A stretch of 46,290 bases of DNA from Streptomyces roseus. GTDB taxonomy: Bacteria; Actinomycetota; Actinomycetes; Streptomycetales; Streptomycetaceae. Position 1 is the first letter of the stretch; the number at the start of each line of letters is the position of its first letter. Below, piece by piece: positions 8,440-15,953 of this stretch. Location: positions 28,024 to 74,313 of the forward strand of contig NZ_LFML01000157.1 of assembly GCF_001044425.1 (NCBI RefSeq). Reading direction: 5' to 3'. The notes under the pieces were generated by a model. That model ran no database searches. It had not been told where the DNA came from and saw only the letters and a list, made by a program, of their open reading frames with translations. A program made the position numbers and the translations under genes.

Positions 8440-9771
8440 GTGTCTCAATTGTCAGTGATTCCCCCGGCTAAAGGCCGTGTTCCTGGCCTCGGTCACATTC
8501 CCCGCCTGGCGCGCGATCCGCTCGCGGTACTCAGGTCACTGCATGCGGAAGGTGAGGTGCTGAGACTCGACATCGGCAGCATGCCGGTGGTGGTGGTGAC
8601 CAGCGCTTCCACCGTCAACGAGGTCCTGGTCAAGAAGGCGAAGTCATTCAGGAAGGGCCGCCTATTCGAGCGTGTACGACCTCTGGTCGGCAACGGGCTG
8701 GCAAACTCCGACGGAGCCCAGCACATGCGCAACCGGCGCCTGATCCAGCCGGTGTTCTACAAGGAACGCCTGCAAGATTACGCCTACGTCATGAGTGCTC
8801 ACGCACGCACTCTTACCGACTCTTGGACTGCCGGCCAGCGTATCGACGTCCACCAAGTGATGGGCGACTTCGCCATCGAGTCTTTGGCCGCCACCCTCTT
8901 CTCCGCGGATATCGGTCGCCCTGCCGTCCAGGCTGTCCGGGAGGACCTCCCGGTCATCCTGCAAAACATGCTGCGTCGTGCCCTCGCACCGAAGTTCACC
9001 GACGACTGGCCCATTTGGAAGAAATTCGACACCTCAGCAGCACGAATGCGCGCGGTGATCGACGATGTCATCACCGCCACCCGCGCGGCGGCGCCCGGAA
9101 CCCGGACCGACCTGCTGTCGCTGTTGCTGTCAGCTCGCGACGATGCGGGCATCGGCCTGACGGACGAGGAGGTCCGCGATGAGCTGACCACCATGCTCTT
9201 CGCCGGCTCCGAGACCACCGCATCAACCCTCGCTTGGGCGCTGCATCACCTGGCACACCGGCCCGATATCGAACAGGAGGTGCTGGCCGAGATTGACAGG
9301 GTGCTCGGTGTGCGGGACACCATCTCGTTCGCGGACGTGGCCCACTTGCCCAGCGTCACCCGCGTGCTCGACGAAGCCCTGCGGCTTCACGGTGTTGTGA
9401 CCCTGATGCGCCGGGCGACTGAGCCTGTCACCATCGGCGGATACTCGCTGCCCGCTGAGACCGAGGTGCTGCTCAGTCTGTACGCCCTGCACCGCAATCC
9501 GGATCTGTACCCTGAGCCGGATCTTTTCGACCCGGATCGTTGGCTGCCGGAACAGCGCCAGGCGCGTCCTCGTGAGCACGAGGTGCCCTTCGGAGCCGGC
9601 AACCGCAAATGCATAGGTGATCGCTTCGCCTGGATGGAGGCCACGATCGCCCTGGCCACGGTCCTGCAGCGCTGGAAGCTGCGCCCCGTACCAGGCGTCA
9701 AGGCGCCTCGGGAGTCGACAGCGTCCATGGCTCACCCCACCGCTATGCCGATGATCGTGCAGCCGCGCTGA
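8440..9771 (+). CDS. Cytochrome P450 (stand-alone)
   Basis: A 443-residue P450 with all hallmark motifs. The I-helix reads FAGSETT at about 254-260, the K-helix EALR at 312-315, the PERF-type region DPDRW at about 364-368, and the heme loop FGAGNRKCIG has the axial Cys at 391. The GTG at 8440 is preferred because AAAGGA lies 9 bases upstream; the frame stays open to 8335 but that extension has no ribosome site. The motif style resembles class I P450s of the pentalenene oxygenase sort and some fatty-acid-type P450s, which act with separate ferredoxin and reductase; none is encoded nearby. No terpene synthase is in the window, so the substrate is unknown. A strong hairpin follows the stop, so it is probably monocistronic. 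Confidence 0.88.
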   Translation: MSQLSVIPPAKGRVPGLGHIPRLARDPLAVLRSLHAEGEVLRLDIGSMPVVVVTSASTVNEVLVKKAKSFRKGRLFERVRPLVGNGLANSDGAQHMRNRRLIQPVFYKERLQDYAYVMSAHARTLTDSWTAGQRIDVHQVMGDFAIESLAATLFSADIGRPAVQAVREDLPVILQNMLRRALAPKFTDDWPIWKKFDTSAARMRAVIDDVITATRAAAPGTRTDLLSLLLSARDDAGIGLTDEEVRDELTTMLFAGSETTASTLAWALHHLAHRPDIEQEVLAEIDRVLGVRDTISFADVAHLPSVTRVLDEALRLHGVVTLMRRATEPVTIGGYSLPAETEVLLSLYALHRNPDLYPEPDLFDPDRWLPEQRQARPREHEVPFGAGNRKCIGDRFAWMEATIALATVLQRWKLRPVPGVKAPRESTASMAHPTAMPMIVQPR

Positions 9772-9795
9772 CGTTATGCCTACCACGCAGGCGCA

Positions 9796-9826
9796 GGGCC
9801 CGGTCCCGAGGTGAGGGGCCGGGCCC
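9796..9826 (+). terminator. Hairpin terminator after P450
   Basis: A 12-bp stem (9796-9807 with 9815-9826, one G-U pair) around the 7-base loop GAGGTGA, beginning 25 bases after the P450 stop. There is no long T-run, as is common in Streptomyces terminators. Confidence 0.75.
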
Positions 9827-10568
9827 CATCGCTTTCTACCTGTGATGTGCTACTGGAAGCGCTGTTCCCTGCACATCCGGCTGGTTGGGCACGGTCGAAC
9901 CGCCCCCGACCGGAAACTAAGTTTCCGCTTGCTTGCAGCTCAGCCGGAAAACGACATGATGAAACTCGTTGCGGTCAGCACGCTCGTGACTGGACGGACT
10001 GCTGGATTTGCCTACTTCTAGTGCGTGGCGCTTCTGCGGGGAGCGCACAGGCAGCCTGAGCGATGGCAGGCCGACGTACGGGCGCACTGACGGCATCGGG
10101 CTGCTTCGTCGGCTGAACTGAAGTCCGCTTTGAACACCGCGACCTGTGCGGTTTGTTCCGTGCACTCACCCTATCTACGGGAGGGAAAAAGTTCACATAG
10201 AGATGTTCCGCATGCTGACGCCCGCAGCGGCCGGCTCTGGCGGCCGCGACGTTACTGGGGGCCGCGCCTCAGGTGCGGGCACAGACCGCGCCGGAATGCC
10301 ACGGAAACTGTGTGCTCGGGGTGCGTGCCGCGAAAGCTGCGGCAGATTGGGTGGGGCGCAATGAATGACCGTCCACGGATGTGGCCTGTCCCGTGCGGGA
10401 CAGAGAAGGGCGTGCATTTGAGCCATATCCCAACAAATATTCGCAGAATGGGGTGTTCCGCCGCTAGCGTGCGGTTCGCCTCAGCGGGGTGGAGGAGGTC
10501 TCGACACAACGTCTCTTCCCTCCGTCATGCCCTCACCCAGGGCCAACGAGTAAGGGAAGGTGAAACCG
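9827..10568. other. Intergenic region upstream of the secreted-protein pair
   Basis: About 740 bp with no convincing gene. Short frames, such as one starting with ATG near 10203, have poorly spaced ribosome sites and low-complexity translations. Around 10415-10455 the sequence is less GC-rich and includes TTGAGC and AAATATTC, so the promoter for the downstream secreted-protein genes is most likely here, but spacing to a standard -10 box is not ideal. Confidence 0.4.
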
Positions 10569-10991
10569 ATGAGTACACGGCGCAAGAAACTGGCCGGTCT
10601 GATGGCAGGTGTTGCGCTCCTTGGGATCGGCGGCATCACGCCGGCGAACGCCGGCGTCGCCGCGGAGGGCCAGTTCGAGTCTCACATCTCGTGGTGGACG
10701 GTTCCGACGGAGTCCCGCCGTTGGTGGGACAACAACGACACCTCGGACTACACCGGCATCTACTTCCAGGGATGTAGGTCGGATGACGACCACCACGGCT
10801 ACGACTACGCGTCACTGACCCTGTGGAAGGACATCTCCAGCGCCCCGGACCGCAGCAAGGGCACTCGGAACAACTACTGCGGGTGGGTTGACTACGGCGA
10901 CCCAAATGACGCGGGCAACTACTACTTCGCGCTGACGGGCGTGGGCAACGGGGACTACATCAACATCGACTACGTCAAGGTCGCCTGGTAG
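10569..10991 (+). CDS. Small secreted protein, paralog 1
   Basis: A 140-residue protein starting at the ATG at 10569, with AAGGGAAGG 8 bases upstream. The N-terminus MSTRRKKLAGLMAGVALL is a signal peptide with likely cleavage after ANA. The mature part, about 110 residues, is rich in Trp, Tyr, Asp and Asn: RRWWDNNDTSDYTGIYF, a stretch LWKDISSAPDRSKGTR, NYCGWVDYGDPNDAGNYYFA, and a C-terminal DYVKVAW. Two cysteines, after FQG and in NYCGW, could form one disulfide. I do not recognise the family. The next gene is a close paralog, roughly three quarters identical in the mature part. Extracellular binding, toxin or signalling roles are all possible. Confidence 0.8.
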   Translation: MSTRRKKLAGLMAGVALLGIGGITPANAGVAAEGQFESHISWWTVPTESRRWWDNNDTSDYTGIYFQGCRSDDDHHGYDYASLTLWKDISSAPDRSKGTRNNYCGWVDYGDPNDAGNYYFALTGVGNGDYINIDYVKVAW

Positions 10992-11077
10992 CCGTGAGCC
11001 AGACCAAGGGTCGGACCTCCGGCCCGTGAGGGTTCCGCCCGGTAGAGGCGGTGCCAGAAACACGAAAGAGGGATCAG

Positions 11078-11497
11078 ATGAAGATCGGTTTGAAGTCGTG
11101 GTCAGGGGCGATGGCCGGCGCCGCGCTGCTGAGTGCGGTGTCGGTGATTCCGGCGCACGCTAGCGTGACGGCGGAGGGCCAGTTCGAGTCGCACATCAAC
11201 TCATGGCGGGCGGGCAACGAGTCGCGCCGCTGGTGGGACAACAACGACACCTCGGACTACACGGGTATCTACTTCTCGGGCTGCTACGCGGACGGCGGTG
11301 GCGGGTTCAACTACGCCGGGTTACAGCTGTGGAAGGACATCTCTTCCGCTCCGGACCGTTCCAAGGGGACCCGGACGAACTACTGCGGGTGGGTTGACTA
11401 CGGCGACCCGAACGACGCGGGCAACTACTACTTCGCGCTGACGGACGTGTCCCACGGCACGTTCATCTCCGTCGACTACGTGAAGGTCGCCTGGTAG
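11078..11497 (+). CDS. Small secreted protein, paralog 2
   Basis: A 139-residue paralog of the preceding gene, 86 bp downstream. The ATG at 11078 follows GAAAGAGGG. The signal peptide MKIGLKSWSGAMAGAALL ends at AHA, and the mature protein begins SVTAEGQFESH. The central and C-terminal motifs match paralog 1 (WWDNNDTSDYTGIYF, NYCGWVDYGDPNDAGNYYFA, DYVKVAW) and both cysteines are kept. Differences cluster just after the first Cys (YADGGGGFNY here, RSDDDHHGYDY in paralog 1) and in the ALT-to-DYV segment, suggesting variable surface loops on a fixed scaffold. A strong hairpin separates it from the ABC transporter genes downstream. Confidence 0.82.
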   Translation: MKIGLKSWSGAMAGAALLSAVSVIPAHASVTAEGQFESHINSWRAGNESRRWWDNNDTSDYTGIYFSGCYADGGGGFNYAGLQLWKDISSAPDRSKGTRTNYCGWVDYGDPNDAGNYYFALTDVSHGTFISVDYVKVAW

Positions 11498-11521
11498 TAC
11501 GGTTGTTGAACAAGTAGTGCA

Positions 11522-11552
11522 AGGGTCCCGGTGGATTCAGCACCGGGACCCT
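11522..11552 (+). terminator. Perfect 12-bp hairpin after the secreted pair
   Basis: AGGGTCCCGGTG (11522-11533) pairs exactly with 11541-11552 around the loop GATTCAG. It lies 25 bases after the second paralog's stop and before the ABC ATPase gene. It may end transcription or let only part of it continue, giving more secreted protein than transporter. Confidence 0.85.
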
Positions 11553-11620
11553 CTCCCGTCCACTGTCCCACAACCAAAGCCGTCCCACCGACGGTGGGGT
11601 GGCGGATTGTGCGTTCCTCC

Positions 11621-12361
11621 ATGCCTCTCTTTTTTAAACATGTTTCGTTCCGATACGGGCGGAAGACCCCCGTCTTCAATGACTTCAGTCTCCGGATTGA
11701 TGCTCGGGCAACGGTCCTCCTCGGCCCGAACGGGGCAGGCAAATCCACACTGATGGCCATCGCCGCCTCCCACCTGCCCCCCTATTCCGGGTCGGTCACC
11801 TTCGACGGAGGCACCGCAAAGGGCCGCCATCTGGCCGCCTACCGCAAACGCGTGGCATGGATCCCCCAGCAGATCACCCCCATGCCCGGGCTTACCGTAC
11901 GCGAACAGGTCGCCTACGCTGGATGGCTCAAGGGCATGCCGAGAGATTTGGCGTGGAAAGCGTCCGAGGACGCGCTGCGCCGCGTCGACCTCACCCGCCT
12001 CGCAGAGCGTAAGAGTCACCAGGTGTCCGGCGGGCAGCTCCGTCGCATGGGAATCGCGGGAGCACTGACCCACCGCAGCGAGCTGATCTTGATGGATGAG
12101 CCGACCGCGGGCCTTGACCCCACACAGCGTCTGGTGTTCCGTGAGCTCGTAGACGAACTCGTCGGCAGTGTGCAGGTGATCGTATCCACGCACCAGACCG
12201 AAGACCTCGCAGACCTGTATACGCATGTGGCCGTCCTTGCACACGGCAAGATCTGTTTCCAGGGCAGCCCTGCCGATTTCCACGCCCTGGCACCGGCCGC
12301 CGCAAGAGGACGCGAGCAGGCCGAAGCCGCTTATGTGATGCTCGTCGGACGGGAGATCTGA
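11621..12361 (+). CDS. ABC transporter ATP-binding protein
   Basis: A 246-residue ABC ATPase with every motif in place: Walker A GPNGAGKST, Q-loop near WIPQQITPMPG, signature VSGGQ, Walker B LILMDEP, D-loop GLDP and the switch His in VSTHQ. It powers transport by pairing with membrane subunits, here most likely the two following genes. The frame is open from 11531, but that would start inside the hairpin. The ATG at 11621 (MPLFFKHVSFRYG) gives the usual N-terminus; a GTG at 11609 is an alternative. It ends 3 bp before the next ATG, so the three genes form an operon. The type is of the kind used for export or self-protection. The link to the secreted pair is by position only. Confidence 0.88.
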   Translation: MPLFFKHVSFRYGRKTPVFNDFSLRIDARATVLLGPNGAGKSTLMAIAASHLPPYSGSVTFDGGTAKGRHLAAYRKRVAWIPQQITPMPGLTVREQVAYAGWLKGMPRDLAWKASEDALRRVDLTRLAERKSHQVSGGQLRRMGIAGALTHRSELILMDEPTAGLDPTQRLVFRELVDELVGSVQVIVSTHQTEDLADLYTHVAVLAHGKICFQGSPADFHALAPAAARGREQAEAAYVMLVGREI

Positions 12362-12364
12362 CCG

Positions 12365-13624
12365 ATGCGTATCGCCACTCTCCTGCGGTCCTCCTCCGCC
12401 GGAGTCATGCTCGTCTTTCTCGCCGGCTACGTCCTGCTGCTCCTGTCGGAGCCGATCACCATGGGCACCGTTGCTGGTTACGGGCCGTCCGTCCTCGGCA
12501 ACGCCTCCTACACGATTCCGTTCGCCACAGCAGCGTGCGCGGCGAGCGGAGCGTGGGAGAGCGGACGTCTGCGCCGGGGCAACGTCTTCGGGCAGGCTCC
12601 TTCCCGCAGCAGGCTCGCCATCGCGCTGCCGCTGCTGGTCCCGGTGTGGGCGATGGGCGTCGCCGGCATGCTTATAGCGGTCGGTGTCGCGGTCTCGGCC
12701 GCGGGAACTCTACCGTCCTTCTCTCACCTGGGCATGTTCGCGGTGTACGCGCTGCTGATGGCGGCCGCCACGCTGGCCGGATACCTCCTGGGCGGCCGTC
12801 TTCCGCACCTTGCGGCCGCACCGTTGGCGATGGTCGCCGGATTCTGCCTGACCGCGTTCCCCGGATCCTGGGACACCCCCTGGCCCCGCCACCTGGTCGC
12901 CGGCGCCTACGACAGCTGCTGCTCGGTCGGATCGGTCATCGACCCCGTGGCCGTGTGGGCCCCGCTCCTGTTCACTGGCGGGATCATTACCGCATGCCTC
13001 CTCGCGATCGCCCGGGCCGACCTCTGGAAGCCTCTGGCCGCCCTGGCTGCCGCGTCCGTGGCCTCCGTGCTGCTGGTGGTGGACATGGGCTATGACCCGG
13101 TCGTCGACCGGAACCCCGACGCTCTGATCTGCGACACAGCCGGCTTCCCAGAAGTGTGCCTGTGGCCCGAGACCCCGGGACGCACCCGGATCGTGGAGAC
13201 CACCCGCACTTACAGCAGCCGCCTGAAGGACGCCGGGCTTCCCGTGCTCTCCTCCCTCACCCAAAACCGGGACCTCAAGCCCGGACAGGCCCGCTTCGGA
13301 GGCAAAGGGCCGATCCGCGAAAAGGGCATCGCCGCCAACCTCACCAACACCCTCCTGCCCCCCATCCCCGAATGCGCCAGAACTAGCCACAAATACCCGG
13401 CGTTCCCCGCCCGAGGACCGCTCACCGCATGGCTGACTGCCATAACCACCCAGGCTCCCCCAGCTCCGATTCAGGGCCAGGTGTCTCCCGACGACGCGAG
13501 GCTCGCCCAGAAAGTCCTCACGTTGCCCTCCGACCGTCAGCACGCCTGGTACGAAGCGAACAGGGCCGCGCTCACCGGCTGCGATCAGAAACCGGCCCCA
13601 AACCCTGAAGGAGCAGGCCGGTGA
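12365..13624 (+). CDS. ABC transporter membrane subunit with large C-terminal soluble domain
   Basis: A 419-residue protein. Residues 1-240 hold about six or seven hydrophobic segments (for example LLVPVWAMGVAGMLIAVGVA and LLFTGGIITACLLAIA). Residues about 240-419 are soluble and proline-rich, with a GFPEVCLWPE motif near their start and a conserved-looking Cys pair. I have seen similar VCLWPE tails on other actinobacterial membrane proteins beside ABC ATPases, but their role is not known to me. It starts 3 bp after the ATPase stop, and its stop overlaps the GTG of the next gene (GTGA), a sign of translational coupling. It is most likely the permease of the complex; direction and substrate are unknown. 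Confidence 0.75.
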   Translation: MRIATLLRSSSAGVMLVFLAGYVLLLLSEPITMGTVAGYGPSVLGNASYTIPFATAACAASGAWESGRLRRGNVFGQAPSRSRLAIALPLLVPVWAMGVAGMLIAVGVAVSAAGTLPSFSHLGMFAVYALLMAAATLAGYLLGGRLPHLAAAPLAMVAGFCLTAFPGSWDTPWPRHLVAGAYDSCCSVGSVIDPVAVWAPLLFTGGIITACLLAIARADLWKPLAALAAASVASVLLVVDMGYDPVVDRNPDALICDTAGFPEVCLWPETPGRTRIVETTRTYSSRLKDAGLPVLSSLTQNRDLKPGQARFGGKGPIREKGIAANLTNTLLPPIPECARTSHKYPAFPARGPLTAWLTAITTQAPPAPIQGQVSPDDARLAQKVLTLPSDRQHAWYEANRAALTGCDQKPAPNPEGAGR

Positions 13625-14211
13625 ATTGGTGGGCCGCATCGCGCAACGTCCCCACCCTCGCCTCCGTCACCGCTGCGACGGCCGGCGGGGGCCTGGCATT
13701 CGGACAGAGCCGCATCCCCGTTCCCGCGATGGTCGGTGGGGCCGGACACTTCCTCCTCGCCGCGCTTATCACCGTCATCCCCGCCGTGACATGGCTCGCC
13801 TTCACCGGCCGCGCCCGGGGGGTAACTGAAACCGTCGCCGTGCGGGCCGTCCACCGCTTCGATGCCTCCCTCGCCGCCGTCTGCGCAACCCTCGCCCTAT
13901 GCATGAGCGTTCTGGGACACTTCGCGGGCGTTGACGCCGTAGCCTTGGCGATCGGCCGAAACACCGCCTTCTACCTCGGCTTGGCGCTCATCCTGAACCC
14001 CCTCACCGGCGCCCGGATCGCAGCCCCGGTCCTCACCGCAATACCCCTAGTCCTCGCCGTCGGAGGATGGAAGAGCGGTGGTCGCGGAGCGCAGCCATGG
14101 GCCGTCATTCTGCACCCCGCAACCAGCATCCCCGCCCTCTTGGCGGGCGTCGCGGTCCTGGTTGCAGGGGCGACGTTCAGCACCTTCAAGCCGCCACGCA
14201 TCACCATCTAA
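13621..14211 (+). CDS. Integral membrane protein, third gene of ABC operon
   Basis: A 196-residue protein starting at a GTG that overlaps the previous stop. It has five or six hydrophobic segments, including FLLAALITVIPAVTWLAF near the middle, AAVCATLALCMSVLG, and a C-terminal IPALLAGVAVLVAGATF. It has no soluble domain. The position and coupling suggest a second membrane subunit of the ABC complex, perhaps forming a heterodimer with the upstream permease. I recognise no specific family. Its stop overlaps by three bases the end of a small minus-strand open frame. Confidence 0.7.
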   Translation: MNWWAASRNVPTLASVTAATAGGGLAFGQSRIPVPAMVGGAGHFLLAALITVIPAVTWLAFTGRARGVTETVAVRAVHRFDASLAAVCATLALCMSVLGHFAGVDAVALAIGRNTAFYLGLALILNPLTGARIAAPVLTAIPLVLAVGGWKSGGRGAQPWAVILHPATSIPALLAGVAVLVAGATFSTFKPPRITI

Positions 14212-14333
14212 GAAGTCGTTGGGATGGGTGTGCCCGAGAAACAGGCGGTGTCGAACACGTCGTTCTTGGTGGGGAAGGAGCGGGACTCGCCGCAACTGCA
14301 CTTATAGACGTACGGCTCGGGGCCGGGTGTCAT
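14208..14333 (-). CDS. Possible 41-aa Cys-containing small protein
   Basis: A minus-strand frame, MTPGPEPYVYKCSCGESR onward, with three cysteines at positions 12, 14 and 31. It lies downstream of the decayed membrane-protein region and converges on the ABC operon, overlapping its last stop. The Cys-X-Cys pattern looks more protein-like than the overlapping alternative frame, but there is no good ribosome site. It may be a remnant of the same decayed segment. Confidence 0.25.
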   Translation of the reverse strand: MTPGPEPYVYKCSCGESRSFPTKNDVFDTACFSGTPIPTTS

Positions 14334-14349
14334 CGTGGGTGGCGGTGAC

Positions 14350-15420
14350 CTTGGCGGGAAGGCCGTCGTGGCTTCCGTTAAGGGTGCTGGCCCAGAGCTC
14401 GGTCTTCGGCGGCTGCGGCTTCATGGGATTCCCTTGGGTCCGCGGATGGTGGGCGGGGCGGGGTGCTGTCAGCGCTGGAGCGGGTGGGGGTTGCCGGGGC
14501 AGAGGTCGTCTCCGGCCGGGGTAGGGGAGGGGCGTGTGGCGTGCAGGTGGATCGGGGTTGAGCTGGTACTGCGGCGGGTGGTTGTGGACGATGGGGCGCA
14601 GGGTCAGGCCGCGCAGGGCGAAGATGCTGGCGAGCGCCCACACGAGGGCGGCGAGCCCTGTGGCAGTGGAGCGGCCCCCGGCCGGGGCGGCGGACCAGAT
14701 CATGGCTAGGGTGCCGATGCCGAACAGCAGCCGGGCGATGGAGGCTCCGGCGTTGCCGAGGAACCCGCCGACCAGGCAGAGCAGTCCGGTCAGCTGCCAG
14801 ACGCGTACAGGGCGGCCGGGTGACGGAGAGGTGGGCGGCCTGGTTGGCGAGGAAGATGCGGACGGGGTGGTCGACCGTGCCCCATAGGTCGCTCCGTCGC
14901 CGCCGTGGGTGGCGGGGAGGTCGGACAGGCCCTTGAAAGCGCCGGAGAGGATGTCGCTGGCGGGGTCCAGCATCAGGACGATGAGGCTGAGTCCGCCGAG
15001 CAGGGAGGGTCGGTCTTGATCCAGGTGGCGGCCTCGTGCCAGCTGCCGTGCCGGGCCTTGAGGGCCTCCTCCTCCCAGCGCTGGTAGAGGAAGCCGCCCT
15101 CCACCCACGATTCCTTCCATGCGCGCGCAGGCTCGCGAGCGGCGTAGTGGCGTGCTGGCCGTCCAGTGCGGGGGCCGGCGGCTCGGGCGGCAGTTGGTTG
15201 AGCAGGTCGAGGAAGGACGGGTTGTCGTGGCCGTTGACTGGCTTGTCGTTGCTGCGCCGAAGGGTGTGGTGGGCGGGTCAATGTGACGGAGGACAGGCCC
15301 TAGAGCACGAGCCAGGCGCCGCAGCCGATGCCGATACCGGTGACCCCGGCGCCGACGCCGATGCTCGCGACCGTGATCCCGACCGCCCAAGCGCACCCGC
15401 GGCGGGCGAGATATATCAGC
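14350..15420 (-). pseudogene. Frameshifted membrane-protein region, possibly from an integrative plasmid
   Basis: Protein-like sequence on the minus strand jumps between frames. From upstream: a hydrophobic C-terminus WAVGITVASIGVGAG ending near 15300; then NPSFLDLLNQLPPEPPAP; then ESWVEGGFLYQRWEEEALKA; then LIVLMLDPASDILSGAF; then DHPVRIFLANQAAHLSVTR; then VWQLTGLLCLVGGFLG and a second membrane segment. At least four shifts are needed to join the pieces. The layout, a tiny hydrophobic protein followed by a membrane protein with an amphipathic N-terminal half, resembles the spread (Spd) genes of Streptomyces conjugative elements, but I hold that lightly. The tail after the last membrane segment is proline-rich. 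It is either a decayed gene or a badly sequenced patch. Confidence 0.5.
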
Positions 15421-15953
15421 TGTGGTCGGACCACCACGACACCATGCGCCCGGCCGGGCTCATCGACCACGACGGCACCGCCGTCCTGACCGGCGACCCC
15501 GCCGCCGCCGCCGTCGGACTCACGCTGGAACCCGCCGGAGGCTCCCGCCCCAGCCCACCACCGAGCTCCTGCCTGATGGCCCTTCGCCGCCTCACCAGGC
15601 GCCCGCGGCCCTGTCAAGTCATGAGCAGGACAAGATTGTTTGACGCTCGATGCCGAACGCTTTACCTGATCATGTAAGACGCCGGTAAGTACCACGATCT
15701 GGTCAAATGGCGCCCGGAATGGGTGAGTTCGCCGGCTTTTCCAGCATCTTGTCCCCACCGGGGATGTCCGCTCAGCGGACGCGTGAGGGCGAAATTCGGA
15801 CTCGTTTCGGCCAATTGCTGTCGTGTCCATGGCGATCATGAAGATCGCTGGCAACCTCTCCCCATCCCCAACACGATCAGCTCCGCACGCTCTGCCCCGG
15901 GCGGCCCCATCACGGCTGCCCGGTTCCACCCCCCACACGCAGAAGGAGTCCGC

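Noticed and set aside
8440..9771. P450 considered as part of a terpene cluster
   Set aside because: Sequence style recalls terpene-oxidising P450s, but no terpene synthase or prenyl-transferase gene is in the window.
10203..10364. Small frame MFRMLTPAAAGSGG onward with GGAGGG upstream
   Set aside because: The ribosome site is too far from the ATG and the translation is low-complexity.
10569..11497. Secreted pair considered as lactococcin 972-family bacteriocins
   Set aside because: The gene order resembles those loci, but the mature sequences lack that family's repeated Gly/Trp/Tyr-Ser pattern and are longer; only an analogous role is possible.
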